Counted from the first letter of the stretch, positions 35,193 to 44,205 are shown. The stretch: 64,000 bases of DNA from an uncultured Litoreibacter sp. (GCF_947501785.1 NZ_CANMXB010000001.1:3166501-3230500); one strand, 5' to 3'. Program-made: numbers and translations. Notes: a model not told the origin generated them from the sequence alone.

Positions 35193-35965
35193 GCGAGCTT
35201 GCGGAACAACTCCAGGCGTTTTCCCAATCTGGGCTCTGGGTGTTCTCGCTTGTGTTCCTGCGCATCGGTGCTGCAATGGCGCTTTTGCCTGCCTTTGGTG
35301 AGCAGGTAACGCCGATGCGGGTCAAGCTTTCCGCCGCACTCGCGTTCACCATAATCGTTGCACCTGTCGTCTGGGGTGATTTCGAGCAGGCGTTGCAAGC
35401 CAACAGCTGGTGGTCGCTGATGTTCACAGAGGTTGTTGCAGGATTTGCGATCGGGATCATGTTCCGGCTTATGGTCATCGCTTTGCAGGTTGCCGGGGCT
35501 GTTGCTGCAAATGCGACCTCTTTGTCTCAAATGTTTGGTGGGGGTATTGGAACCGAGCCTCAACCCGCGATCAGTACGTTGTTGGTGGTGGCAGGGCTTT
35601 GCCTGGCGGTCATGGCGGGGCTGCATATCCGAGTGTGCGAGGCGCTCATTCTCTCGTTTCAGCTTTTCCAACCTGGTGGCAGAATTGGACCATCGGATAT
35701 GGCGACCTGGGGAATTAGCCGTGTCGCCCACGCTTTCGAACATGGATTGACCTTGGCAGGACCGTTCGTTCTGGCCTCTCTGATTTACAACTTGGCGCTT
35801 GGGGCAATCAACCGGGCCATGCCGCAATTGATGGTTGCTTTCGTAGGGGCCCCGGCGATCAGTTTGGGTGGGCTGGTTCTGTTGCTTGTTACGGCCCCGT
35901 TCATCCTTGGGGTCTGGGTCTCAGTCTTTTTGGACATGACAGATCTGCAGAGCGGCAGCCTCTAA
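35189..35965 (+). CDS. fliR: Flagellar export protein FliR
   Basis: The protein has 258 residues, with about six hydrophobic segments. Family features are LRIGAAMALLPAFGEQVTPM near the N-terminus, the long helix GFAIGIMFRLMVIALQVAGA, and GINRAMPQLMV-type sequence (GAINRAMPQLMVAFVGAPAI) near residue 210. FliR joins FliP and FliQ in the export channel. Its last base is shared with the first base of the flhB ATG, within the same operon as flhA. Confidence 0.95.
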   Translation: MSELAEQLQAFSQSGLWVFSLVFLRIGAAMALLPAFGEQVTPMRVKLSAALAFTIIVAPVVWGDFEQALQANSWWSLMFTEVVAGFAIGIMFRLMVIALQVAGAVAANATSLSQMFGGGIGTEPQPAISTLLVVAGLCLAVMAGLHIRVCEALILSFQLFQPGGRIGPSDMATWGISRVAHAFEHGLTLAGPFVLASLIYNLALGAINRAMPQLMVAFVGAPAISLGGLVLLLVTAPFILGVWVSVFLDMTDLQSGSL

Positions 35966-37044
35966 TGTCCGAAGAAGATGCCGCCGAAAAGTCGCATGAG
36001 GCAACGCCGCAGAAACTGGAGCAGGCCCGAAAAAAGGGTGAATTTCCAAAGTCTAACGATCTTACTGCATCTGCATCATATCTCGGCCTCATCATCTCTC
36101 TTCTGATCATAGGTCCTCTTGCATTGGAGCGACTGGCCGGGACAGGTGCAGCATTCTTGCGCATGCCCGATCAAATGTCGGAGCCATTTTCAGATGCTAT
36201 TGGGTCGAGTTTTTTCTCTGCGCTCATTGTGGATGTCGGATTTGCCATGGCGGGGCTGTTTGGAGCGCCGGTCGTGATGGTTCTAATTTCATTGACGGCA
36301 CAACGCGCCTGGGTGTTTGCACCGGAAAAAATTGCGCCCAAGTTATCGCGCGTATCGGTCATATCCGGCGCCAAGAACAAGTTTGGAGCGAATGGTCTCT
36401 TTGAGTTCGCCAAGTCGACAACAAAGCTGGTTTTGGTCTCATCATTGTTGGTCTGGTTTGGGATCAGACACTTTGGGCTTTTGCTGGATTCGACGAAGTA
36501 CAGTTCCGGTCAAATATTCCAGACAATGTCAGATTTGATCGTCGAATTCTTGCTGCTGATATTTGTCATGATGCTGTTGATTGGCGGAGTAGATTATCTT
36601 TGGCAGGTCGCCAGCCACCTGCGCAAAAACCGGATGTCGCGCAAAGAGCTGGAAGACGAAACAAAAACGAACGAAGGCGATCCACACCACAAACAAACGC
36701 GCAGGCAGCGTGGCTACGAAATCGCCATGAACAAGATGCTTGCTGAGGTGCCAAATGCGGATGTTATCCTGGTCAACCCCACACATTATGCGGTCGCACT
36801 CAAATGGAATCGCAACTCCGTTGGAGCGCCGGTTTGCGTCGCGAAAGGCGTTGACGAAATTGCTGCACGGATCCGGGAAATTGCCGACGCGTCAAACATC
36901 CCCATCCATGAAGACCCACCGACCGCGCGTGCGGTGTTTGCGACAGTTGAAGTTGATCAACAGATATTGCCTGAACATTATCGCGCCGTTGCAGTCGCGA
37001 TCCGATTTGCCGAGGCCATGCGCGCAAAGGCTGGCCCTAAGTGA
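35965..37044 (+). CDS. flhB: Flagellar export switch protein FlhB
   Basis: The protein has 359 residues: four membrane helices in the first 210 residues and a cytoplasmic domain with the self-cleavage motif N271-P-T-H274. FlhB cuts itself there and switches export from rod/hook parts to filament parts, with FliK as the length sensor. The start TAATG overlaps the fliR stop. The C-terminus is of ordinary length. The next gene begins 4 bases inside its end. Confidence 0.96.
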   Translation: MSEEDAAEKSHEATPQKLEQARKKGEFPKSNDLTASASYLGLIISLLIIGPLALERLAGTGAAFLRMPDQMSEPFSDAIGSSFFSALIVDVGFAMAGLFGAPVVMVLISLTAQRAWVFAPEKIAPKLSRVSVISGAKNKFGANGLFEFAKSTTKLVLVSSLLVWFGIRHFGLLLDSTKYSSGQIFQTMSDLIVEFLLLIFVMMLLIGGVDYLWQVASHLRKNRMSRKELEDETKTNEGDPHHKQTRRQRGYEIAMNKMLAEVPNADVILVNPTHYAVALKWNRNSVGAPVCVAKGVDEIAARIREIADASNIPIHEDPPTARAVFATVEVDQQILPEHYRAVAVAIRFAEAMRAKAGPK

Positions 37045-37388
37045 GCGTTAGTCGCAGATCAAAGATAAATCTTCAACGGTTGGACGGCGTGGTCCGCCAT
37101 ACTGTGTCTCGTGACGAAGCGCAGCTGAAGGACCTATTGGGAACGATCAGGAGCATTGAACAACAGATCTACGAGCTGCGTCAGGCTGTTGCGCGACCAG
37201 CGCCTGAGTTCGTCAATACTGATCATATTTCTGGAATGGTTGCGGACAAGCACCGAAAGTGGCTGGAGCAGCGCATTCGTCAACTCAACATGAAATTGGT
37301 GGCCGCAATGGCCCAACGGGAGGAAGCCCGTGGTCGTCTGGCGCGCTCAGTCGGGAAGCGGGAAGCAATCAAAAAGCTCCTCAGCTGA
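37041..37388 (+). CDS. FliJ-like coiled-coil protein
   Basis: The protein has 115 residues from a GTG start overlapping the flhB stop. It is almost all helical with two coiled-coil stretches: residues about 25-50 (LKDLLGTIRSIEQQIYELRQ) and 75-112 (LEQRIRQLNMKLVAAMAQRE), ending basic (KREAIKKLL). This is the general shape of FliJ, the central stalk and chaperone escort of the export ATPase; no distinct signature confirms it. It closes the plus-strand operon and is convergent with the second fliL. Confidence 0.6.
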   Translation: MSVSRRSKINLQRLDGVVRHTVSRDEAQLKDLLGTIRSIEQQIYELRQAVARPAPEFVNTDHISGMVADKHRKWLEQRIRQLNMKLVAAMAQREEARGRLARSVGKREAIKKLLS

Positions 37389-37392
37389 CGGC

Positions 37393-37878
37393 CTAGTTGT
37401 CCTGTCGAATAATGTCGGTAATTAGGACATCGCTCAGAACGCCATCGGCGATTGGATCAATGGCATCCAGCAATGCTTTGCGCAAAGTGTTGAGTTTTGA
37501 CGGAGCTGTGAATTGGCCGTCAAATCCACCTGCGTAGGCGTGATCGAACAACACCCGAAGTGCCACATCCCGGATTTTGGGTTCGAGACTATATAGCCGC
37601 TCGGTGGCGTCGGTTTTGGATTCAAGCGTTAGTGACAGCACAACAAGCGCTGAGACGTTGTCCGCATGAACCACTGGGACAACAAATTGATTGTTCAACT
37701 TAACAAAGGACGGCGTTGATCCCGCCTCCTCGTCAGAATGCGTTTCGTCCGAGTGGGACGTCTCTTTCTCAACTTTGGCGTCGGCTTTCTCATCCGGCGG
37801 CGCGCGCATTACAAAGCCTGCGCCCCCACCCGCGAGGGTTCCGACGACAATTAGAAGTATAGGAAGAAGCTTGCCCAT
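37393..37878 (-). CDS. FliL-like protein (copy 2)
   Basis: The protein has 161 residues. An N-terminal helix (LLPILLIVVGTLAGGGAGFV) is followed by a Ser/His/Glu-rich linker (about 30-55) and a periplasmic domain with FVVPVVH, VSALVVLSLTLES and VLSDVLITDIIRQ, as in FliL. It is clearly different in sequence from the fliL at 28333. It is the last gene of the flgB-to-flgH rod/ring operon, 8 bases after flgH, so it is expressed with basal-body parts and not with the stator genes. Confidence 0.8.
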   Translation of the reverse strand: MGKLLPILLIVVGTLAGGGAGFVMRAPPDEKADAKVEKETSHSDETHSDEEAGSTPSFVKLNNQFVVPVVHADNVSALVVLSLTLESKTDATERLYSLEPKIRDVALRVLFDHAYAGGFDGQFTAPSKLNTLRKALLDAIDPIADGVLSDVLITDIIRQDN

Positions 37879-37886
37879 CTAGATCC

Positions 37887-38624
37887 TCAAAACGGGAGAA
37901 TGATATCTGCGACCTGTTGGCCGTAGCGCGGCTGCTGAACATCTGTAATTTGTCCGCGTCCACCGTAGGAGATACGCGCCGCGGCAATTTTGTCGTAGGT
38001 GATTTCATTTTGTCGCGTAATGTCGGCAGGCCTAACGTATCCGTTCACCAGCAGCTCCCGTAATTCGAAATTGACGCGGACTTCTTGAGAGCCCTGAACT
38101 GCCAAAACGCCGTTTGGCAGAATGTCGACTATGGTCGCGGCAATTCGAAGTGTCAGTTTCTCGTTTCGACGAACCGACCCATCCCCGTTCGAGGAGCTGG
38201 AGGAATTGGTGTTTACGGCGTTGTCCAGCGATGCCCCCTCCGGGAGGATTTCGTTTACTCGTTGGGGAATGCCGACCAAATCCGGAATACTCAGCGATTC
38301 AGACCCGCTTCGTGTTCTGGATGTGCTGTTGGATATTTCAGCCTTGTCGTTGATCTCGATCACAACTGTCAAAATGTCGCCCACACGACCGGCACGCTGA
38401 TTTCCCAAAAGCGAGTCTCGACCCGATTTCCACAATGATGCTTGCTGGGTGGGCGTCTGTTCGGGAAGGGTTTCGGGCAACGGTGTCCGTATCATCGCGA
38501 AATGTTCGTTGCCTTGTTGCGGCGAGTTGAATTCCGGGGCTTTGCCAACCTCTTTCAGGCGGCCGCATCCCGACAAACAAATGATCAAAGCTGATCCGAC
38601 TATTATTGATTTTGCGAAGGTCAT
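37887..38624 (-). CDS. flgH: Flagellar L-ring protein FlgH
   Basis: The protein has 245 residues. The lipoprotein signal has a lipobox LSGC, so the mature protein starts at that Cys and is lipidated. L-ring signatures are SLWKSGRDSLLGNQRAGRVG, DILTVVIEINDKAEISN, LAVQGSQEVRVNFELREL and a final YGGRGQITDVQQPRYGQQV. It forms the outer-membrane L ring around the rod. The start is directly after flgA (no gap). Confidence 0.96.
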   Translation of the reverse strand: MTFAKSIIVGSALIICLSGCGRLKEVGKAPEFNSPQQGNEHFAMIRTPLPETLPEQTPTQQASLWKSGRDSLLGNQRAGRVGDILTVVIEINDKAEISNSTSRTRSGSESLSIPDLVGIPQRVNEILPEGASLDNAVNTNSSSSSNGDGSVRRNEKLTLRIAATIVDILPNGVLAVQGSQEVRVNFELRELLVNGYVRPADITRQNEITYDKIAAARISYGGRGQITDVQQPRYGQQVADIILPF

Positions 38625-39050
38625 TTACTCTCCAACCTGAACAACGCCGGTGGCGTCGATCTTTCCAGAAACCGTCGTCCGCGAGTCCAGATTGATCACG
38701 CGAATCCTGTCGCCCAATCCACCCCGACCAAGTGATCTCCCCTCCGTCTGGATGGTTAGGCCGTTGATGTTATAGGCCAAAGCGACGATCTGATTGCGAT
38801 TCACCAACGCTGGAGGGCCAACATCGCTCAGGGCAATTGGTCGGCCAGCATACAGAATGCGCCTGGCCTCCAAACCCTGCACATCCGGCAATCCACTCGC
38901 CATGCCGGGAATGTCATCGGGGGACATGTTTACGTCAGAGGGCATGATGATTTCTTTCGCCCTGATGGTGCGGTTTGCAATCACAGTCTCAGACATTGCG
39001 GGCAACGCGATGAGCAGTGAACTTACGAATATGGCGCATCGACCTATCAT
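38625..39050 (-). CDS. flgA: Flagellar basal body P-ring formation chaperone FlgA
   Basis: The protein has 141 residues. A signal peptide (CAIFVSSLLIALPAMS) is followed by a SAF-type domain (RTIRAKEIIMPSDVNM, EARRILYAGRPIALSDVGPP) and a beta-clip C-terminus (GLGDRIRVINLDSRTTVSGK, then VVQVGE). FlgA chaperones FlgI in the periplasm during P-ring assembly. It is short compared with enterobacterial FlgA (about 219 residues) but ordinary for alphaproteobacteria. It overlaps flgG by 4 bases. Confidence 0.92.
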   Translation of the reverse strand: MIGRCAIFVSSLLIALPAMSETVIANRTIRAKEIIMPSDVNMSPDDIPGMASGLPDVQGLEARRILYAGRPIALSDVGPPALVNRNQIVALAYNINGLTIQTEGRSLGRGGLGDRIRVINLDSRTTVSGKIDATGVVQVGE

Positions 39051-39832
39051 CTTATTTGGGTCGTCGCGCTCAGCATTTGGTCGGCGGCGGTGATAACTTT
39101 GGCGTTCAGTTCGTATCCCCGTTGTGCTTCGATCAGCTCAGTTATTTCGCGAACTGGGTCGACAGATGAATCCTCCAAGAACCCATGCCGAAAGATGCCC
39201 AACCCTTCGGTCCCCGCATTGCCGATAGCCGGTGGGCCAGACGCGTTTGTTTCGGCGAACAGGTTGCCCCCAAGGGCTTCCAAACCTTTCTCGTTCGTGA
39301 AGCCGGCGAGACTGAGCTGCCCTAGTAATTCTGGTTCAACCTGATCGGCAAAGTAGGCGTAAATTTCGCCATCCGCATTGATCGAAATGGAACGGGCATC
39401 TTCGGGTATCGTTGTGTTGGGTACGACAGGGAACCCATCGGATGTCACGATCAACCCATCGCCAGTGCGCTTCAGAGCGCCGTCGCGGGTGTAGGCCGAA
39501 CTGCCGGACGGCAGCGTTACTTCGATATAGCCGCGACCTTCGATTGCAACATCCAAATCGCCACCCGTCGCCGACAGTGCGCCCTGTGATACGTTCACAC
39601 TGACTGCCGTTGGACGCGCACCAAGTCCAAGTTGAACGCCTGCGGGGATCAGCGTTCCATCAACGGCATTGATCGTTCCCGCGCGTGTCAGCTGTTGATA
39701 ATGGAGATCGGCAAACTCGGCGCGTCTCGTATTATATCCGGTCGTCGACATGTTGGCCAAGTTGTTGGAGATTACGTCAACGCGAGTCTGTTGGGCAGAC
39801 ATGCCTGTGGCTGCAATTTTTAGCGCATTCAT
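39047..39832 (-). CDS. flgG: Flagellar distal rod protein FlgG
   Basis: The protein has 261 residues, the usual FlgG length. The N-terminus (LKIAATGMSAQQTRVDVISN, then NLANMSTTGYNTRRAEF) and the C-terminus (VDPVREITELIEAQRGYELN, AKVITAADQMLSATTQIR) are classical. It builds the distal rod that passes through the P and L rings. It lies 11 bases after flgF and overlaps flgA. Confidence 0.96.
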   Translation of the reverse strand: MNALKIAATGMSAQQTRVDVISNNLANMSTTGYNTRRAEFADLHYQQLTRAGTINAVDGTLIPAGVQLGLGARPTAVSVNVSQGALSATGGDLDVAIEGRGYIEVTLPSGSSAYTRDGALKRTGDGLIVTSDGFPVVPNTTIPEDARSISINADGEIYAYFADQVEPELLGQLSLAGFTNEKGLEALGGNLFAETNASGPPAIGNAGTEGLGIFRHGFLEDSSVDPVREITELIEAQRGYELNAKVITAADQMLSATTQIR

Positions 39833-39843
39833 TTCTCGTATTC

Positions 39844-40563
39844 CTATCTGTTGCTGATCAACGACATGATGGAGCGAAGTCGGTCTTCTTCCTTCTCTAG
39901 GAAGCTCTGGCCCATTTCATAGGCACGTTGAACCTGAATCATGCGTGCAATTTCTCCAACCGGATCGACATTGGAGCTTTCCAGAAATCCTTGAAGAACT
40001 GTCGGGTTCTCGACGATTTCAACTTCTCCATCGACATTAAAGCGAACACCATCTTCCCGGATCAAAGTCGCGTCGTCTGCGGGTCGGACAATGCCCAATT
40101 GTGCCAACGGGTTTCCACTGACACTCAGTGTGCCGTCCGACGCCAAAGCGATCTCGCCGGCATCTGAGGGGACGAACACGGGTGCACCGCCGGCGTCTAG
40201 AACGCGGTGACCGTCCGCTGTGACAAGATCACCTTCGGGCGTTGGAAAAAACGCGCCCGCCCTGGAAATACGGATCCCGTTTGGTGTCTCTATCTGAAAG
40301 AAGCCTTCCCCCTCGATGGCAAAATCAAAGTGACCACCGGTCTGTGTGAGGCTTCCTTGACTTTGGCTGATCAAGTGGGCTCCAGCCGTTGCCATGGACA
40401 AGGAAGGTTGGTCTCCGCCAGTTGCATTGACGAATTCTGAAAATACGACACTGTTGGCGCGAAATCCTGTTGTCGCCGAATTGGCAATGTTATGCGCAAC
40501 CGATTGCATTTCCTTCATCAGCCCTGATTGGCGGGCCAGTGATGCGTAAATCGAATTGGTCAT
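39844..40563 (-). CDS. flgF: Flagellar proximal rod protein FlgF
   Basis: The protein has 239 residues, starting at the ATG at 40563, one base after the fliQ stop; a longer frame would run into fliQ. N-terminal SIYASLARQSGLMKEMQSVA with NIANSATTGFRANS and C-terminal SNVDPVGEIARMIQVQRAYE mark the rod family; length and order next to flgG indicate FlgF. It forms part of the proximal rod. Confidence 0.93.
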   Translation of the reverse strand: MTNSIYASLARQSGLMKEMQSVAHNIANSATTGFRANSVVFSEFVNATGGDQPSLSMATAGAHLISQSQGSLTQTGGHFDFAIEGEGFFQIETPNGIRISRAGAFFPTPEGDLVTADGHRVLDAGGAPVFVPSDAGEIALASDGTLSVSGNPLAQLGIVRPADDATLIREDGVRFNVDGEVEIVENPTVLQGFLESSNVDPVGEIARMIQVQRAYEMGQSFLEKEEDRLRSIMSLISNR

Positions 40564-40564
40564 C

Positions 40565-40831
40565 TTAGCTCCCCGCAACCAAAGGAATAATGTGGTCCGT
40601 CCAAAAGAAGGTCAGCGTGCTGGTCATGAAGCTCATCGAGGCCCAAAATACGGCCAACATCGCACCTACTTTGGGTACGAATGTTAAGGTCATCTCTTGA
40701 ATGGAGGTGAGCGCTTGAAACAAGCCAATCGCAAGCCCCACCACCAATGCGACGGCAAGAATGGGAGTGGACATCACAACCGCTGCCCAAAGCGCCTCTC
40801 TCAATACGTCAAAGAACTGCGCTTCCAGCAT
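40565..40831 (-). CDS. fliQ: Flagellar export protein FliQ
   Basis: The protein has 88 residues with two membrane helices (STPILAVALVVGLAIGLFQA and VGAMLAVFWASMSFM). The stretch LFQALTSIQEMTLTFVPKVG is the FliQ signature. Four copies join FliP and FliR in the export gate. The start and the fliE stop share one base (TAATG-type junction). Confidence 0.95.
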   Translation of the reverse strand: MLEAQFFDVLREALWAAVVMSTPILAVALVVGLAIGLFQALTSIQEMTLTFVPKVGAMLAVFWASMSFMTSTLTFFWTDHIIPLVAGS

Positions 40832-41106
40832 CAGACTGGCATCCGCAATATTTCCTGATAGGCCTCGACAACCTTATCCCGGACAGACACGGCCGTCTGA
40901 ATTGCCAATTCAGATTGTGCAAGTGCCTCGACCAGCGCATGCGGGTCAGCACTGCCGGACAATGCCTGTTTGGCCGTTGCCTCACCTGATTCCAATACCT
41001 GCACGAATTCACGAGCAGCGGTGCCAAGAGACGATCCGGCATCGGGCTGAGTGACGGGCTTTGCTGCGCTGTAATTGTTTGCGGCGAGTTGTGTGGTTAA
41101 TTCCAT
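40831..41106 (-). CDS. fliE: Flagellar hook-basal body protein FliE
   Basis: The protein has 91 residues. The C-terminal half (LVEALAQSELAIQTAVSVRD, KVVEAYQEILRMPV) is the conserved FliE helix pair; the N-terminal half is variable. FliE links the MS ring and export gate to the rod. It sits between flgC and fliQ, its usual neighbours. Confidence 0.93.
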   Translation of the reverse strand: MELTTQLAANNYSAAKPVTQPDAGSSLGTAAREFVQVLESGEATAKQALSGSADPHALVEALAQSELAIQTAVSVRDKVVEAYQEILRMPV

Positions 41107-41114
41107 TTTTCTTC

Positions 41115-41507
41115 CTATCTACGGAGCAAATCCATTACGGCGGAAGACATCTTCCGCGATTGTTCGAACATCTTGAGGTTCGCCTCATAGCTGCGTTGCG
41201 CTTCGCGGGCGTCTGCCATTTCAATGATGATGTTGACGTTTGATCCTTCATAGTAACCACCGGCATCAGCCATGGGGTGCGAAGGATCATACAATTTTGG
41301 GAGCACGGTCTGATCCAGGCGGATCCTGCCCTGACGGACCGTGCCATCCGTCCGACCACCGTTGAACACCTGCTCAAACGCTGCTGTTTTGCGCCGAAAT
41401 CCTGGGGTGTCCAGATTGGCCATGTTTTCAGATACAACGCGGAGTCTCGCCGCTTGGGCCTGCATCCCGCTGGCGGCCAACATCATGGATTTACTCAAGT
41501 CGGTCAT
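41115..41507 (-). CDS. flgC: Flagellar proximal rod protein FlgC
   Basis: The protein has 130 residues. N-terminal SMMLAASGMQAQAARLRVVS with ENMANLDTPGFRRK and C-terminal YEGSNVNIIIEMADAREAQR with RSYEANLKMFEQSRKM are standard FlgC features. It is a proximal rod subunit exported by the type III system. It lies 9 bases after flgB and 8 before fliE. Confidence 0.96.
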   Translation of the reverse strand: MTDLSKSMMLAASGMQAQAARLRVVSENMANLDTPGFRRKTAAFEQVFNGGRTDGTVRQGRIRLDQTVLPKLYDPSHPMADAGGYYEGSNVNIIIEMADAREAQRSYEANLKMFEQSRKMSSAVMDLLRR

Positions 41508-41516
41508 ATCTGGCCC

Positions 41517-41909
41517 TTACCGTCCGCGCCCGATGCTGGACCGAATGATATTCAATGCGCTTTGATAAACGGTGATGGCGCGAGAATGATTCCGTTCAGC
41601 TTCGATGGATTTCAACGTTTCGATTTCGACCGACACCGAATTCCCATTGGGCGACGTGCTGCCCCTCGGCTCCAGCTGAAGCTGAGTCGAACTAAAGAGT
41701 GGTGAATTCTGGATGTGGTTGGAGCGGGAGGTTTTCAGCCCGCCGGGCGACACATTGGCGTGGGAATTGTGGGCCGGGTCAGAAAGAGTCATCGCTTTGA
41801 ACCCGGGCGTGTCGGAATGCGCAATATTTCGTGCAATGACTGCCTGTTGGTGTGCAGAATGCCGTGCGACCGAGTTGGCGGTTTGAAATATCTCTAGCGA
41901 TGTAAACAT
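41517..41909 (-). CDS. flgB: Flagellar proximal rod protein FlgB
   Basis: The protein has 130 residues from the ATG at 41909. The open frame extends 46 codons further upstream, but the rod-family N-terminus (MFTSLEIFQTANSVARHSAH, then NIAHSDTPGFKAM) begins here. The C-terminus has ERNHSRAITVYQSALNIIRS. It is the first gene of the nine-gene minus-strand rod/ring operon and is divergent from fliI. Confidence 0.93.
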   Translation of the reverse strand: MFTSLEIFQTANSVARHSAHQQAVIARNIAHSDTPGFKAMTLSDPAHNSHANVSPGGLKTSRSNHIQNSPLFSSTQLQLEPRGSTSPNGNSVSVEIETLKSIEAERNHSRAITVYQSALNIIRSSIGRGR

Positions 41910-41985
41910 CGGGGCTTCTCCCTCGACTGGTTTCAACGAACCATTAAGGGTGATTCCTTTAGAAACGGTAATCATCGTCTCAACA

Positions 41986-43338
41986 ATGGGAAAAATATCC
42001 GTGAGAGTTTCTAGCTTCGCCCCACTGACCGGCGAAATATCAACCATGACCAGTGTTTCGCGCTTTGGCTTGGTCGCGAAGACGGCTGCCGGCTTGGTTC
42101 ATGTGACGGGTTTGTCCAGTTTTGCCAGAGTCGGCGATCTGGCCTTGTTGTCAACGAATGATGGGGAGATGATTGCGGAAGTCGTCGATGTGGAAAAATC
42201 GACAATTCAACTCCTTCCCGAAGCTGGTGGAACTGGGGTCGCTGTCGGTGATGTCGTAAGGCATTTTGGAAGCGGCGATATCTATCCTGATGTCTCCTGG
42301 GCTGGCCGCATCATTGATAGCTACGGAAAACCATTGGATGGGATGCCTCTGGCAAGGGGACCTGTTGCGTATCCGGTTCGTTGCGGCCCACCGGCGTCAT
42401 CGACGCGGAAGCGTCTTGGTCTACCTTTGGAAACCGGAATACCTGCATTGAATACATTCCTCCCGTTGGTGCGCGGACAGCGCATTGGACTTTTTGCGGG
42501 CTCAGGCGTCGGCAAATCCACCTTGTTGGCATCTTTGGCGCAGGGTGTGGAGGCGGATCATATCGTCATTGCGCTGGTAGGCGAACGCGGCCGTGAAGTA
42601 CGTGAATTCATCGAAGATACGCTGGGGGAATCTGGGTTGAAGCGTGCGGTTGTCGTTGCCGCCACATCAGATCAATCAGCTGTTTCGAGACGTCGCGCTG
42701 CTTGGACAGCAATGGCGACGGCTGAATATTTGCGTAACCAAGGATCCCACGTATTGCTGCTGGTCGACTCTGTCACCAGGTTTTGCGAGGCGCATCGCGA
42801 AATCGTCGCTACGACCGGGGAGGCGGCATCTTTGCGTGGATTTCCTCCATCGACGACGCAAGCGCTGATGGAGCTGTGTGAGAGAGCGGGGCCAGGCACT
42901 GACATCCAAGGCGACATAACTGCTGTGTTCTCGGTGCTGGTCGCCGGGTCAGATATGGACGAACCCGTCGCTGACATGGTTCGCGGGGTTCTGGACGGGC
43001 ATATCGTGTTGGACCGGGCGATTGCCGAACGTGGTCGATTTCCTGCAATCGATATTCTCCGATCCGTATCGCGAAGTTTCGTCAAAGCCTTAGCCCCTGA
43101 GCTGAAGAGCACGATAAAGAAGGCAAAGTTGCTAATGTCGAGCTATGACGACGCTGAAGTGATGATTCAGACTGGCCTATATCAACCCGGATCAGACCAG
43201 ATAATAGACCGTGCGATTAAGGCCCGACCTCAGTTTGAAGGCTTTCTATCTATGGTAGATAGGCAAGACGGGCATTCCGCAAAAGACGATCAGCTTCGGC
43301 TGACCGAAATTGTCGCGGAACTTGAGAAAGATGGCTGA
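41986..43338 (+). CDS. fliI: Flagellum-specific ATPase FliI
   Basis: The protein has 450 residues from the ATG at 41986; a GTG at 41950 or an ATG at 42046 are alternatives and none has a clear ribosome site. Walker A is AGSGVGKST (around residues 171-179), Walker B is HVLLLVDSVTRF, and VGERGREVREFIEDTLGESG is typical of the F1-beta-like export ATPases. It unfolds substrates at the export gate with FliH and FliJ. It is a single gene between divergent flgB and the minus-strand DUF1217 gene, 63 bases beyond its stop. Confidence 0.94.
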   Translation: MGKISVRVSSFAPLTGEISTMTSVSRFGLVAKTAAGLVHVTGLSSFARVGDLALLSTNDGEMIAEVVDVEKSTIQLLPEAGGTGVAVGDVVRHFGSGDIYPDVSWAGRIIDSYGKPLDGMPLARGPVAYPVRCGPPASSTRKRLGLPLETGIPALNTFLPLVRGQRIGLFAGSGVGKSTLLASLAQGVEADHIVIALVGERGREVREFIEDTLGESGLKRAVVVAATSDQSAVSRRRAAWTAMATAEYLRNQGSHVLLLVDSVTRFCEAHREIVATTGEAASLRGFPPSTTQALMELCERAGPGTDIQGDITAVFSVLVAGSDMDEPVADMVRGVLDGHIVLDRAIAERGRFPAIDILRSVSRSFVKALAPELKSTIKKAKLLMSSYDDAEVMIQTGLYQPGSDQIIDRAIKARPQFEGFLSMVDRQDGHSAKDDQLRLTEIVAELEKDG

Positions 43339-43401
43339 TATTGGATGATGTCGAAACCGCAACATGAGATTTCAGTTTTCATCGAAAATTCGCGGATCTG
43401 G

Positions 43402-44205
43402 CTAGATTGCCCCGATACTTATGCGGCCGGTCTGAAGCAAAGTTAGGGCAGTAGATCGCGGATCAAGTGATTTTGTTTCCGCCAACTGAGATTGGAGCAA
43501 GAAGTTGTTCACAATCCTGTCCTGGGAGGATGTGTCGGAAAAATCAGAGACATCACTGGTTCCAAATGTGCTGTTCGACCTGTTTTTGAACAGTTCTAAC
43601 TGATCGTCGATAGGCAGGGAACCAACAGAACTTGGTAGTCTGAATGCGACCTCGAACACTTTCCGAAGTGGGGGACTTCCCATGATGGTGAACCATTTTG
43701 TGTCATTAGATGTTGAAGAATTGGCAATATCAGCAATTTCACGGTGAAGATTTAGGGCCAATCTATAGTCGGAATTCTGCTCTCCCACCGCGGCCTCAAA
43801 AGACTGATCCACATAAGAGGATATGGTTGTTTCTACGATGGTCGGGCGGTCAATGTCTCTAACGGGAAAACTAAAGGTTTCGGCGAAATCCCGGTACCGA
43901 TTATCGGAGAGCAAATTTGCAAGCGCATTTCGATCCTCGGTACCATCTTCCAAGATGCGCTGCAAAAAATATTTGTTGTCTATGTCATCTTGTAGACCGA
44001 ATGCTCCCAGTGCCACGCTAAGAAGTTGGCGATCCTTGATCAGCTGAGAGGCTGTTTCAATGCCGCCAAACTTATTTCGGAAATTTGAAACATCTCTCTG
44101 AACAGCCGTGTCCTGACTTAACACCTGCTTTTGCGCGGTCGATGTGCGCTGAAGTAAACTCCAACCTACTAATCCCGATCCGAATAAGACTGGGGAAAAG
44201 GTCAT
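43402..44205 (-). CDS. DUF1217-type flagellar protein
   Basis: The protein has 267 residues, starting at the ATG that overlaps the flbT stop. Mostly helical, it contains a repeat-like pattern (RDVSNFRNKFGGIETASQLI; DRQLLSVALGAFGLQDDIDN; KYFLQRILEDGT) typical of DUF1217 proteins, which in Rhodobacterales are found in flagellar clusters. There is no signal peptide. By position after flaF-flbT it may be a secreted filament or hook-related protein, or a regulator; biochemical role is unknown. Confidence 0.8.
   Translation of the reverse strand: MTFSPVLFGSGLVGWSLLQRTSTAQKQVLSQDTAVQRDVSNFRNKFGGIETASQLIKDRQLLSVALGAFGLQDDIDNKYFLQRILEDGTEDRNALANLLSDNRYRDFAETFSFPVRDIDRPTIVETTISSYVDQSFEAAVGEQNSDYRLALNLHREIADIANSSTSNDTKWFTIMGSPPLRKVFEVAFRLPSSVGSLPIDDQLELFKNRSNSTFGTSDVSDFSDTSSQDRIVNNFLLQSQLAETKSLDPRSTALTLLQTGRISIGAI

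Noticed and set aside
34931-35827. 298-codon minus-strand frame
   Set aside because: Antisense to flhA and fliR, both firmly identified.
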